Below the pieces are notes generated by a model. It saw only the letters and a list, made by a program, of their open reading frames with translations. It did not search any database and was not told the DNA's origin. A DNA stretch of 33,742 nucleotides, taken from NCBI GenBank assembly GCA_025055015.1, contig JANWYQ010000049.1, positions 1 to 33,742 on the forward strand. The letters run 5' to 3'. The stretch is from Caldilineales bacterium. GTDB taxonomy: Bacteria; Chloroflexota; Anaerolineae; JAAEKA01. Each line of letters opens with the position of its first letter. The first letter of the stretch is position 1. Made by a program: the position numbers and the translations under genes. Below are positions 1 to 8,924 of this stretch, piece by piece.

Positions 1-222
1 GGTACAACTAAGGTAGATTTGCCTCACCCGCTGATCTGGCCTTGCGTTGCCCCTCCTCCCTAGGAAAGGCGAGAGGGCTTGGTCAGCCGACCGGCACTCA
101 CGCCTTTTCGTTCCTCAGCGTATTCCTGTCCACGCGAGGGCGTGCAAGTCCATGGTTTTTTTCCTTCTTGTTGTTCTTCCGTCTCTACTCGTTCCGCGCT
201 TGAGCAGTATTACGGTATCACC

Positions 223-229
223 AAGGAGG
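223..229 (+). promoter_or_regulatory. Ribosome binding site of the beta-helix gene
   Basis: AAGGAGG lies four bases before the ATG at 234 and fixes this start. The 233 bases upstream hold no other convincing gene. A pyrimidine-rich tract lies at about 155-190, and I see no clear -35/-10 pair. Confidence 0.8.
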
Positions 230-233
230 CACC

Positions 234-3200
234 ATGAACCTACAGCGCATACTCACCCGGCTACTTCTGTTTGCCCTGTTGGTGCCGGCGCTGCCGACGC
301 CTTTGCAGGCGATGCCCGACACGCCGGCACAGGGGCAGGCCACCATCTTGGTCAACTCGCTCGGGGATCAGGGCGATCCGGACGCGGGCGATGGCATCTG
401 CGATATCACCGGCAGACGCGACCCGCCAGCGTCCTACAGCGGGATTTGTACGCTGCGCGCGGCCATTCTAACGGCCAACCACACGCCGGCCGCCGATGTC
501 ATCAACTTCAGCGTCGCAGGCCAGATCAAGCCGCTGTCTCAAACCCTTCCCGCTATTTTGCATCCTGTAGCTATCGAGGGCGACGGGATAACGCTGGATG
601 GCAGCTCGCTGCCCGCGGGCACCCATCATGGCCTCGCCCTCTTTGAGAATAGCGGCGGTTCCACTATCGAGAACCTCACCGTCGTCAAATTTAGCGGCTG
701 GGGTGTGCTCGTGGCCGACAACGTCGGCGGCACCACAGTGGAGAATAACACCCTCCAGGAAAACCGGATCGGCGTCTATATTGGCCGAAGCTCGCCCAAC
801 AACACGATAGCTAACAACGTGATCGTGCTCAACACCACCGGCATCGAGGTCGTGAGCAACAACAACACCATCAAGGGCAACAAGATCGGCACCGATGGCA
901 CCAGCGATCTCGGCAACTCCGCCAACGGCGTTCTCGTTTATGGCGCCAACAATCTGATCGGCAGCGCGAGCGGCCTCACGGTGAATGGATCCTGCAGCGG
1001 CGACTGCAACCTGATTGCCGGCAACGGCGCCAGCGGCATTGACATTGTGAAGAGCGGCGGATCTCCGGGCGCCAACAACGTCGTGCGCGGCAACTTCATC
1101 GGCGTCAACCTGGCGGGCAGCGCCGCCATCCCCAACGACGGCAACGGCGTCGCCACCAACGGCGAGGGCAACCAGATCATCGGCAACTTGATTTCCGGCA
1201 ATGGCAAGACAGGCACGAGGGGGGGCACCCACGGCGTCTACTTCAAGGCGGGCGCCACCGGCAACGTCGTGCGCGGCAACTTGATCGGGACGGCCATCAA
1301 CGGCGCAACCCCCCTCGGCAACGAGGGCGCCGGAGTCTACGTTGAGTTCGCCAACCAGAACGTCATCGGAGCCGGTGCTAACGCCCTGTCCAGCCCAGGC
1401 ACCGGCGTCAACGCCGTGCCGACCACTTGCACCGGCAGTTGCAACGTGATCCTGGGCAATCGCACCGGCATCCACATCACGCAAGCGGTCTCGCCGGGGC
1501 TCAACAAGATCGTCGGCAACTTCATCGGCGTGGCGGCAAATGGGTTGTCAGCGCCGGGCAACTTGAACAACGGTGTCTTCATCCAGGGCTTGACCACCAC
1601 TGTCGCTGGGAACGTGATCAGCGGCAACCGCGGCCATGGCATCGAGATCCTCGGCGTGAGCGTGGGCGGGATAAGGCCGGTCAACCAACACATGATACAG
1701 GGCAACCACGTCGGCGTGCTTCCCGACGGCGTGACGCAGGCGGGCAACGGCCGCCACGGCATCTTCATCAACCGCAGCGCCGACAACTGGATCGGCGGGA
1801 CGGAGGCCGGGCAGGGTAATATCATTGCCTACAACGGCGCCTATCCTGATCCCAATAGCACCTACGATGGCGTGGCGATCGTTGACCTGTTTGCAGTCGG
1901 CAATCGCATCTTAGGCAACTCAATCTTCAACAACGGTTCGCCCGCCAGCGGACCGGGCATTGACCTCGGCGACGACGGTTCCACAGTCAACGACAGGACT
2001 GACGCCGACTTGGGGCCCAACAACCTGCAAAACTATCCGGTGATCAGGCGGCTTGAGGGACTTACCGTGACAGGCGTCCTGACCAGCACCGCCATCACCG
2101 GCTTCCGCCTGGAGTTCTTCGGCTCGCCGAGCTGTACCGCGCTCGGCTTCGGCCAGGGCAAGGATTTCCTTGGCAGCTTCGAAGTAACCACCGACCACAA
2201 CGGTGTCGCCACCTTCCAGCAGGCGCTGGCGACGGCGCCAGGCAGGCGCATCGTCACCGCCACAGCCACCGACCTCAACACCGGCAACACGTCGGAGTTC
2301 TCGGCATGCTATGCCGAGTTGATCGTCAACTCGGCGGAGGATCGCGACGACGCGCGGTTGGACGGCGTCTGCGCCACGGGCCGCACCGTGGCCGACGGTC
2401 GTCCCGAATGCACCCTGCGCGCAGCGATTCGAGAGGCCAACCGCGAAGCCGACGTCAGCACCATCTTTTTCAACATTCCAACGACGGGCGCCCCCCCACG
2501 CATCTCTCTCTCAAGCGCTCTGCCGCCCATCACAAAGCCGGCGGTGATTGATGGAACCACGCAGCGTGGCAGCCGGGTTGTGGTCGTTGACGGAAGGGTA
2601 ACCGGCACCGGAACCAGTGGGCTCGTCCTGTTGGGCGGCGAGAGCCAGGTGCGCGGGCTGAGCATCGTCAACTTCCCCAATCACGGCATCGAGCTGATAG
2701 CGAACGGAGGCAACTTGATCGCCGGCAACTGGATTGGCGTCGAGCCGGACGGCACCGTGGGCGGCAACGGAGGCCACGGCATTCTCGTCCGCAGCCAAAG
2801 CAATCGCATCGGCGGCTTCACGCCCGCGGAGGGGAACGTGATTGTCAACAACGGCTCTGTTGCCAACGGCAGCGGCATCTATCTTGCCAGCTATGCCGCC
2901 AACACGGAGATTCTGGGTAACTGGATCGGCGTGTCGCTGGGCGGCCGGCTAGGCGGTAATCGCCTGGCCGGCGTCTACGTTGACGGCTCGCCCAACAACG
3001 TAATCGGCGAACTTCCCATCGTATCTGGCTGCGCTAACGCCTGCAACGTCATCGGCGGCAATCGCTACGGCGTCATGGCCACAGGGGCGACGGCAACCGG
3101 CAACCAAGTTCTCGGCAACTACATCGGCCTGACTGCGGGCGACGAGGCAGCGCCCAACTCACAATTCGGCGTTATCATTGACGACGCCGCCAACAACACA

Positions 3201-4940
3201 GTCAGCCGCAATATCATCGCCAACACGGGACGGTCAACTGCCCTCGCCGCGGCCCTGACGGAGGGTGACGGCATCCTGATCAACGGGTCGGGAGCCACCG
3301 GCAATACCATCTCTGAGAACACGATCGGCCTGGACCGCAACGCCGCGGCGCAACCCAACGCGCGTCATGGCATCTGGCTGGAGCAGGCGCCCAACAACAC
3401 CATCGTCAGCAACGTCATCGGCGGCAACGGCGGCAGCGGCGTGATGATCCATGGCTCAGCGGCGGCGGGCAACGCGGTGCGCAGCAACCTCGTCGGCGTC
3501 GCTCCCGACGGCGCAGCGCCGCGTCCCAATGGCGGCAACGGCGTGACTATTGACGCTGCGCCTAGCAACACCATCGGCGGCGCCACGGCCGGACACGGCA
3601 ATCTCATCAGCGGCAACGCCGGCCACGGCGTGCACATTACCGGCGCAGGCGCGCAGAACAACACGGTTGCCGGCAATCAGATCGGCGCCAACCGGACCAA
3701 CACGGCCGCGCTACCGAACGCCGGCGACGGCGTGCGCATTGACGGCGGCGCGGCGTCGAACACCATCGGCGGTATGGTAGACGGCGACAACGACGCCAAC
3801 CTCATCGTCGGCAACGGCAACGACGGCGTGGAGATCAACGGCGCAGCGACAGGCAACAACGTCGTGGCCGGCAACTACATCGGCGTCCTGCCGGATGGAA
3901 CAACGGCCATGCCGAACAGCGGCCATGGTGTCTACATCAGCGGCGGTGCCTTCGGCAACAGGGTCGGCGCGGCGTCGCGTGTGCACGGCAACTTCATTGC
4001 CCGCAACGGCGGCGACGGCGTCTACGTGCGCGGCGGAGGGGCGCGCAATGCCATCTGGCAGAACCGCATCTTCGGCAACAACGGCCTGGGCATTGACCTG
4101 GACCCGAACGGCGTGACCCTCAACGATCCCCTGGACCCAGATACAGGTCCTAACCTGCTGCAGAATTTCCCCTTGCTGACGTCAGTGCAGCTCGTCGGAG
4201 GGACGGCTACCCTCAAGGGCGCCCTGGAGAGCACACCCAACACGACCGTCCGCCTCGACTTCTATGCCAACAGCCAGTGCGACCCGTCCGGCTTTGGCGA
4301 GGGGGAGACGCCGCTGGGCAGCACGACGGCCACGACCGACGCCAGCGGCTACGCCAGCTTCACCTTCGCCCCCGGGACGTCGCTCGCCGGCCCGATGAAC
4401 TTCGCCGCCACAGCCTCCGACCCCAGTCGCAGCACCTCGGAGCTCTCCCCCTGCGCCGGAGCGAGCACCGAGGCTGTCGTCACGCCGACGGGCGGGGGCG
4501 CGCTCAACGCCGCCAACGTGAACGTGGCAGTTCCTCCGGGCGCCGTAGCCGCCGAGGTCACGCTGGCGCTGATGCCGCTCCCGGCGCCGGCCAACGCTGC
4601 CTCGGACGGCATGGGCTTTGGAGGGGTGGCGTTCCTCCTCACCGCCTTCGTCAGCGGACAGCAGCAGCGAACCTTCACCTTCCAGCAGCCGGTGCGCGTG
4701 ACGGTGCAGTACACCGACGCTGCCATCGCCGGGCTGGACGAGAACACGTTGACGCTGCTGTACTGGAACGGGACGGCATGGGCGGACGCAGCCACCACCT
4801 GCACGCCCATCTCGGCCTACGTGCGCCAGCCCGCCATGAACACCCTCAGCGTGGACATCTGTCACCTATCACCCCATGCGCTGATGGGACGGGTGCCGCA
4901 GCGGGCTCGGCCGCGCTACCTGCCGTTGATCATGCGCTAA
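234..4940 (+). CDS. Secreted duplicated CSLREA / right-handed parallel beta-helix protein
   Basis: A 1568-residue exported protein. Residues 1-26 form a signal peptide: charged start, leucine-rich core, and an LQA-type cleavage site. Residue 38 onward is a CSLREA-type domain (ILVNS..., CTLRAAI), followed by many beta-helix coils built on G-N-x-I-G-V and N-x-G-x-G-V/I repeats, then a beta-sandwich-like segment at about 577-693 containing LGPNNLQNYP. The whole set repeats: a second CSLREA segment at about 695 (CTLRAAIREAN), more coils, and a second sandwich at about 1288-1407 (TGPNLLQNFP). A ZU5-like region follows at about 1413-1545 (VAVPPGAV), and the protein ends in YLPLIMR. Proteins of this type are usually cell-surface adhesins or carbohydrate-associated; the substrate is unknown. 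No catalytic residues are recognisable. The start is supported by a strong SD. A hairpin terminator follows the stop. Confidence 0.9.
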   Translation: MNLQRILTRLLLFALLVPALPTPLQAMPDTPAQGQATILVNSLGDQGDPDAGDGICDITGRRDPPASYSGICTLRAAILTANHTPAADVINFSVAGQIKPLSQTLPAILHPVAIEGDGITLDGSSLPAGTHHGLALFENSGGSTIENLTVVKFSGWGVLVADNVGGTTVENNTLQENRIGVYIGRSSPNNTIANNVIVLNTTGIEVVSNNNTIKGNKIGTDGTSDLGNSANGVLVYGANNLIGSASGLTVNGSCSGDCNLIAGNGASGIDIVKSGGSPGANNVVRGNFIGVNLAGSAAIPNDGNGVATNGEGNQIIGNLISGNGKTGTRGGTHGVYFKAGATGNVVRGNLIGTAINGATPLGNEGAGVYVEFANQNVIGAGANALSSPGTGVNAVPTTCTGSCNVILGNRTGIHITQAVSPGLNKIVGNFIGVAANGLSAPGNLNNGVFIQGLTTTVAGNVISGNRGHGIEILGVSVGGIRPVNQHMIQGNHVGVLPDGVTQAGNGRHGIFINRSADNWIGGTEAGQGNIIAYNGAYPDPNSTYDGVAIVDLFAVGNRILGNSIFNNGSPASGPGIDLGDDGSTVNDRTDADLGPNNLQNYPVIRRLEGLTVTGVLTSTAITGFRLEFFGSPSCTALGFGQGKDFLGSFEVTTDHNGVATFQQALATAPGRRIVTATATDLNTGNTSEFSACYAELIVNSAEDRDDARLDGVCATGRTVADGRPECTLRAAIREANREADVSTIFFNIPTTGAPPRISLSSALPPITKPAVIDGTTQRGSRVVVVDGRVTGTGTSGLVLLGGESQVRGLSIVNFPNHGIELIANGGNLIAGNWIGVEPDGTVGGNGGHGILVRSQSNRIGGFTPAEGNVIVNNGSVANGSGIYLASYAANTEILGNWIGVSLGGRLGGNRLAGVYVDGSPNNVIGELPIVSGCANACNVIGGNRYGVMATGATATGNQVLGNYIGLTAGDEAAPNSQFGVIIDDAANNTVSRNIIANTGRSTALAAALTEGDGILINGSGATGNTISENTIGLDRNAAAQPNARHGIWLEQAPNNTIVSNVIGGNGGSGVMIHGSAAAGNAVRSNLVGVAPDGAAPRPNGGNGVTIDAAPSNTIGGATAGHGNLISGNAGHGVHITGAGAQNNTVAGNQIGANRTNTAALPNAGDGVRIDGGAASNTIGGMVDGDNDANLIVGNGNDGVEINGAATGNNVVAGNYIGVLPDGTTAMPNSGHGVYISGGAFGNRVGAASRVHGNFIARNGGDGVYVRGGGARNAIWQNRIFGNNGLGIDLDPNGVTLNDPLDPDTGPNLLQNFPLLTSVQLVGGTATLKGALESTPNTTVRLDFYANSQCDPSGFGEGETPLGSTTATTDASGYASFTFAPGTSLAGPMNFAATASDPSRSTSELSPCAGASTEAVVTPTGGGALNAANVNVAVPPGAVAAEVTLALMPLPAPANAASDGMGFGGVAFLLTAFVSGQQQRTFTFQQPVRVTVQYTDAAIAGLDENTLTLLYWNGTAWADAATTCTPISAYVRQPAMNTLSVDICHLSPHALMGRVPQRARPRYLPLIMR

Positions 4941-4957
4941 CTGCAACGAGCTGCAAC

Positions 4958-4991
4958 GCTGCCTGGGCCACCAAACGGTGGCCCAGGCAGC
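4958..4991 (+). terminator. Strong hairpin terminator after the beta-helix gene
   Basis: A perfect 15-bp stem: GCTGCCTGGGCCACC at 4958-4972 pairs with 4977-4991 around an AAAC loop. It starts 17 bases after the stop and is followed by a pyrimidine-rich tract (CTCTTCCTCTC) rather than a clean T run. The rest of 4992-5276 holds no gene I can support. Confidence 0.75.
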
Positions 4992-5276
4992 AACCTCTTC
5001 CTCTCCCGATGGGGCTGATCGCGCCCTCTCCCAGACAAGAGCGCGGGTCGAACCGGAGCTGTAGGCGCCGAGGGCAGCTGCCCGGCTCGATGGCGCGGCC
5101 TGCGCAGCCCGGCCGTGGCGGGCGGCGACCCGGTGGTCTCGGCGACGGTTACGGCCGCAGCCATCCTGGCCCTCGTCCTCGTCGTCTGGCGCTACGAGCC
5201 GGACGACGCTGTGGTACCGGCCGAAGCAGGCGCCGGTGGCTTGAGGCAGGCCCTCGGGAGCTGCTTCGTCCAAACG

Positions 5277-5310
5277 AGGCCGGGCGACGTCTCGAGACGC
5301 CACCCGGCCT
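5277..5310 (-). terminator. Hairpin downstream of the FG-GAP gene (minus strand)
   Basis: AGGCCGGG (5277-5284) pairs with CCCGGCCT (5303-5310). Inside it is the self-complementary CGTCTCGAGACG (5288-5299), giving a long stem with an internal loop. It lies 22 bases beyond the stop of the minus-strand gene and between two convergent genes. There is no long U run, so it may be a weak intrinsic or a structure-only terminator. Confidence 0.5.
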
Positions 5311-5331
5311 GGTCGGTCTACGGCCAATGGC

Positions 5332-7635
5332 CTACCGATTGACCAGCGGTATAAAGACCCCTGACATGCAGCGGTTCAGCATAACGCTCACAGTGTCCGC
5401 GCCGTGGTTGGCCGTCACCACATCGGGCAACCCATCGCGGTTGATGTCGGCAGCAGCGACGCCCATCGGGTTGTCACCTGGCTGATAGTACCAATCGTGC
5501 AGCGGGAAAGCGCCATCTCTTGTACCAAGCGATATCTCCAAGCTTCCTTGTCCAGCGGGATAACCTGATTCGGTGATCGCAACATCCAGTGTGGCGTCTC
5601 GGTTGAAGTCGGCAAGCGCAATGCCCGACGGCGTACCGCTGGTAGCGAGGTAATTCCTGCGCTCTTGAAATGTGCCGTCGCCGTTGCCCAAAAGCACACT
5701 GAGTTGCGCCATGAAGAGGTTTGCCACGGCAAGGTCGAGCTTGCCATCGCTATTTAAGTCTCCGAGCGCAACGCCAATGGGGTAGCTGTCAGGAAGCCCC
5801 CCTACAGGGTAGCTCACAGCCGGTTGAAATCCCCCTGCACCGTTGGCCAGTAGAACATTTACACTGTTTCGGTAGCAAATCGAGGCGACAATGTCAGGGT
5901 GGAGATCGCGGTTGAAGTCCCCAACGGCCACCGAGGTGGGATACGTGCCAACAGGATAGGTCATGGGCTGGCGAAAAGTACCATCGCCCACGCCCAACAG
6001 AACATTCATGTAACTCTCATCCCAGGGATACCTACTGTTTCCTATGACGAGATCTGCCCTTCCATCGCGGTTGAAGTCGCCTGTTGCAATAGAGGTGGGC
6101 CATATGCCCGCGTCGAAGTCGCTTCTGCGGACAAACGTACCGTTCCCCTGGCCAAACAACAGTGTTACCGTGCCGCGTCGGCCTACGCCGGGGCCCTGAT
6201 TGAGTGCGGCCACATCGAGCTGGTTATCTCGATCGAAGTCTGCCACCACAACGCCAACCGGATGAAGGCCCGCAGCGTAGTTGACGGTGGGTTGCCAGGA
6301 GCCGTCGTTGCGTTGCAGCAGGATGCTCACATCGCCGATGCGCTCCTCATCCCCGTTGTTGGCAACCACTAGGTCGAGCTGGCCGTTCCGATCCAAATCT
6401 GCCACCGCCACTGCCAGGGGGCTAGGACCGGTCGGCAGGTCGCCCGCCCAGACAAGCCACTGATCTAGGCAAGCCGCAGTGGCATCGAGCTGATCCCCAA
6501 ACACAAAGATGCGGTTGCCGGCCCGGTCGCCCACGTAGACCCGCCCCCGCAGCGGGTCCACGGCTATGCCGAAGGGGTCCACGCCGGTGCGCAGGGTGGC
6601 GATGGCCCGGTTGCTGGGACCGCCGACCACGCTGACGCTGCCCGAGAGGCTGTTGCTGAAGAACGCGTTGCCGGTGGTGGTGTCCACGGCCACGCCGCCT
6701 CCGCCGTCGGCGCCGCCTGACGGCAACGACACCCGGCGGATCTCCCGCGGCCTGTCGTCCTCCCCGACGTGGTAGATCACGGCGGTGTCCACGTTGTTGT
6801 AGTGGGCGCAGGCCACGTAGAGGCGGTCGTTCGCAGGGTTGAATGCCAGTGCGAACGGAGAGCCATCGCGCGACACGTCGCAAGGCCAGGCAGCTCCCAC
6901 AATTGCCCACCGCGGGAATTGCCGAACGACGTGCACAATCCTTAGGTCGCGCGAGCTGATGAACAGCCGCTGACGTTTGTCGTCAACGGCCACCCCCCAG
7001 GCTCCGGCGAAGTCGGCGCGATGTCTATAGACGACACGATCTTGGGCGCCATCTATCACGGCGAAGGTGTTGGCTCTGTGCAGCGCAACGAAGATCTGGT
7101 TCGTGCTCGGCATCACCGCCAGCAAGCTGGGCTCGCTGAAGTTGCCGAGCGGGATGATGGTCAGCAGGTTCAGCGTCGCCCCATCGAAGACGCGGATGTC
7201 ACCGTTCACGAAGTCGGCGGCATACACCTTGTTCGTCACCGGATTGACGGCGATGCCGAAGGGTGATATCCCTCCAAAATCCGCCCGCAACGTTTGCATA
7301 GTGGCTGCGTTGATCATCAACACGCTGCGGTTGTTGTGGCTGGTGACGTACAGGCGGTTGGTGTAGGGGTTGATGGCCAGCCCGTTGGGCATCTGCAACC
7401 CCGTGATGGTGTACCCGATGGGGGGAGGCCAATCGGCGGGCTCGGCCGGGTCGGCTGAGCCTGTGGGCAGATCGAGCGAAGCGTCCGGGTTCGGGCCGTC
7501 GGACCGGAGCGGAGCTGCGCTGGTGGCGACGGTGCTGCACAGCGAGACGGCGATCAACAACGCCACCGACAGTCGGCGAGCGAAACCCACCGATGGAGCT
7601 CGGGACGGCAGGCGGCGAACAGATGGGGTTGTCAT
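5332..7635 (-). CDS. Secreted YVTN beta-propeller plus FG-GAP/VCBS repeat protein
   Basis: A 767-residue exported protein. An N-terminal signal peptide has a hydrophobic stretch (SVALLIAVSL) and an ATSAAP-type cleavage region. Residues of about 80-390 form YVTN/NHL-like propeller blades of the type NGLAINPYTNRLYVTS, VTNKVYAADF and GIAVDPLRGRVYVGD. From about 410 to 755 there are seven FG-GAP/VCBS repeats with the calcium-loop pattern D-x-(N/D)-x-(N/D)-G-x-x-D: DLDRNGQLD, DFDRDNQLD, DFNRDGRAD, DFNRDLHPD, DLNSDGKLD, DFNRDATLD and DINRDGLPD. Such repeats bind calcium and build integrin-like propellers, so a surface binding role is likely; the partner is unknown. The protein ends in FIPLVNR, resembling the YLPLIMR end of the convergent neighbour. 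The ATG at 7635 is preceded by AAGGAG. Confidence 0.9.
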   Translation of the reverse strand: MTTPSVRRLPSRAPSVGFARRLSVALLIAVSLCSTVATSAAPLRSDGPNPDASLDLPTGSADPAEPADWPPPIGYTITGLQMPNGLAINPYTNRLYVTSHNNRSVLMINAATMQTLRADFGGISPFGIAVNPVTNKVYAADFVNGDIRVFDGATLNLLTIIPLGNFSEPSLLAVMPSTNQIFVALHRANTFAVIDGAQDRVVYRHRADFAGAWGVAVDDKRQRLFISSRDLRIVHVVRQFPRWAIVGAAWPCDVSRDGSPFALAFNPANDRLYVACAHYNNVDTAVIYHVGEDDRPREIRRVSLPSGGADGGGGVAVDTTTGNAFFSNSLSGSVSVVGGPSNRAIATLRTGVDPFGIAVDPLRGRVYVGDRAGNRIFVFGDQLDATAACLDQWLVWAGDLPTGPSPLAVAVADLDRNGQLDLVVANNGDEERIGDVSILLQRNDGSWQPTVNYAAGLHPVGVVVADFDRDNQLDVAALNQGPGVGRRGTVTLLFGQGNGTFVRRSDFDAGIWPTSIATGDFNRDGRADLVIGNSRYPWDESYMNVLLGVGDGTFRQPMTYPVGTYPTSVAVGDFNRDLHPDIVASICYRNSVNVLLANGAGGFQPAVSYPVGGLPDSYPIGVALGDLNSDGKLDLAVANLFMAQLSVLLGNGDGTFQERRNYLATSGTPSGIALADFNRDATLDVAITESGYPAGQGSLEISLGTRDGAFPLHDWYYQPGDNPMGVAAADINRDGLPDVVTANHGADTVSVMLNRCMSGVFIPLVNR

Positions 7636-7643
7636 GGTGATAT

Positions 7644-7649
7644 CTCCTT
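7644..7649 (-). promoter_or_regulatory. Ribosome binding site of the FG-GAP gene
   Basis: AAGGAG on the minus strand, eight bases before the ATG at 7635, supports this start. Confidence 0.75.
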
Positions 7650-7750
7650 TTGGGCGGAAGCGACAGACAGCCGACGTCGGGTGAACGCGGCTATCGTTTG
7701 GTTGTGCCCCCGTGCTGTTAACTTGTAGTCCCCCTAAAAGTGAAGACGTT

Positions 7751-7894
7751 CACCGGTGTCGGTAGTGACGCGCTGTGTCATCCACGGCGCAGAGCGCCGG
7801 CCGTTGCCCATGCGCCACCGGGCCAGTGGGACGTTAACGTCGTGTAAAAATTGGAAGCAACTCTACTTATTATCATTGTTGATAATGTTATCAA
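7751..7894. promoter_or_regulatory. Palindrome-rich divergent control region
   Basis: The 435-base gap between two divergent transcripts (7636-8070) carries no gene I can support. It holds an 8-bp palindrome CACCGGTG (7751-7758) and a perfect 12-bp palindrome GACGTTAACGTC (7830-7841). It also holds an unusually AT-rich run at 7867-7895 in which TTATCA, TGATAA and TTATCA half-sites follow each other: 7869-7875 pairs with 7880-7886, and 7879-7885 pairs with 7888-7894. This layout suggests an operator for a dimeric regulator, perhaps the winged-helix protein encoded just downstream. I could not fix a convincing -35/-10 pair. Confidence 0.5.
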
Positions 7895-8070
7895 TTTCGA
7901 TGCTGTCGCTGGTGGCAACTCTTGGCGTTGGTCATCGCTGGTAACGCAGGAGGGCTGTCAAGGTGCGCCGGAAGCGCGGCGGATACCAGCAGGACTCTGT
8001 GCGCTCAGCCTGCTATGCTGTCCCACAGCGCAGCTGCCACCGAACCGACCCTGGAAAGGAGAATCGCACC

Positions 8071-8304
8071 ATGTCTGAGAATACGAAGAGCCTCATCATG
8101 GCAATCCTTGGCCTCGTCTACGGCATTTGGCTGTACGACCTGTACAGCGAGGGCGGCTGGAGCCTGATGTTCACAAACGGCTGGAAGGGCTTGCTGGTGG
8201 TGCTTCTCTTCGTCGGAGTTGTCTTGGGTCTGGACCGCGTGATGAAGAGCAAGCGCCGCCCGGGGACGCCGGACCGCAGCGCAGAGAAAGGCCACACCAG
8301 CTGA
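8071..8304 (+). CDS. Small two-helix membrane protein
   Basis: A 77-residue hypothetical protein. The ATG at 8071 is preceded by GGAAAGGAG at 8053-8061, so it is preferred over upstream in-frame starts. Two hydrophobic stretches, around residues 7-22 (LIMAILGLVYGIWLY) and 38-52 (GLLVVLLFVGVVLGL), are likely membrane helices. A basic, polar C-terminal tail (KSKRRPGTPDRSAEK) probably faces the cytoplasm. The stop overlaps the start of the regulator gene as TGATG, so the two are probably translationally coupled. I do not recognise a family. The context (regulator plus membrane protease) suggests a membrane-sensing or protective role, but this is inference. Confidence 0.75.
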   Translation: MSENTKSLIMAILGLVYGIWLYDLYSEGGWSLMFTNGWKGLLVVLLFVGVVLGLDRVMKSKRRPGTPDRSAEKGHTS

Positions 8305-8870
8305 TGCTTCTACGCAACTTCGACGTCGTGAACCACCCCGTGCGGATGCGCATCTACCAGGCCCTGCACGGCACGCGGCTCTCGATCAACCAGTTGGCGC
8401 AGCTGCTGCCCGACGTGCCCAAGCCCTCGCTGTATCGCCACATCAACCGCATGCTGGAGGCGGGTGTGGTGGAGATCGCTGACACCCGCATGGTGCACGG
8501 CATCGAAGAGCGCATCTTCACCTCCACCCAGGGCTTGATTGACCCGGAGGCGATCAACACGCCCGAGGGCCTGGAGAAGTTCGCCGACCACGTGAGCCTC
8601 TACGGCACCTTCGTGGCCCAGGACTTGGCCCAGTACCTCCTCAGCAAGGGCGACCCCGATCTGGACAACGTCGCCGCCCGCGAGTACGTCTTCTACGCCA
8701 CCCAGGAGGAGTTCCTTCAGGTGCGGGAGGCCATCTTCGAGCTGCTGGCGCGGCTGGAGGAGAACCCCCCTGCGCCGGGCCGCATCCAGCGGCGCATGTG
8801 GCTGATCACCCACCCCCTGCGCGCGCCCCTGGTGCTCGGCGCGTCGGAACCCCCATCGTCTGAGACCTGA
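8304..8870 (+). CDS. ArsR-like winged helix-turn-helix regulator
   Basis: A 188-residue predicted DNA-binding protein. Residues 1-75 form an ArsR/HTH_20-type winged helix: FDVVNHPVRMRIYQAL for the first helices, INQLAQLLPDVPKPSLYRHI for helix-turn-helix, and a wing ending in EERIFTST. The remaining 110 residues are mostly helical, with no metal-binding cysteine cluster, so a metal sensor is unlikely; they may be a dimerisation or ligand domain. The ATG overlaps the previous stop (TGATG). The gene sits between a small membrane protein and a CPBP protease, and the TTATCA/TGATAA array 410 bp upstream is a candidate autoregulatory site. Effector and target genes are unknown. Confidence 0.85.
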   Translation: MLLRNFDVVNHPVRMRIYQALHGTRLSINQLAQLLPDVPKPSLYRHINRMLEAGVVEIADTRMVHGIEERIFTSTQGLIDPEAINTPEGLEKFADHVSLYGTFVAQDLAQYLLSKGDPDLDNVAAREYVFYATQEEFLQVREAIFELLARLEENPPAPGRIQRRMWLITHPLRAPLVLGASEPPSSET

Positions 8871-8924
8871 GGCATCAACGGCGGAAGCCGAGTGGAGAAA
8901 TACCTTTACGGAACGGAGGATGGT

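Noticed and set aside
468-1484. 338-codon minus-strand frame opposite the beta-helix gene
   Set aside because: Mirror frame of a repetitive GC-rich coding region; composition is low-complexity A/V/D and no family is recognisable.
5115-5342. GTG-started open frame with a hydrophobic segment, between the two secreted-protein genes
   Set aside because: No SD, it overlaps the terminator hairpin and the opposite gene's end, and its coding pattern is not convincing.
7867-7895. Fur box reading of the TTATCA/TGATAA array
   Set aside because: Resembles TGATAAT-n-ATTATCA but is one base short in the right half, and no iron-uptake gene is nearby. Kept only as a generic operator candidate.
7756-7944. 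Short plus-strand frame in the divergent control region
   Set aside because: No SD, and it spans the palindromes and the AT-rich operator-like array; better explained as regulatory DNA.
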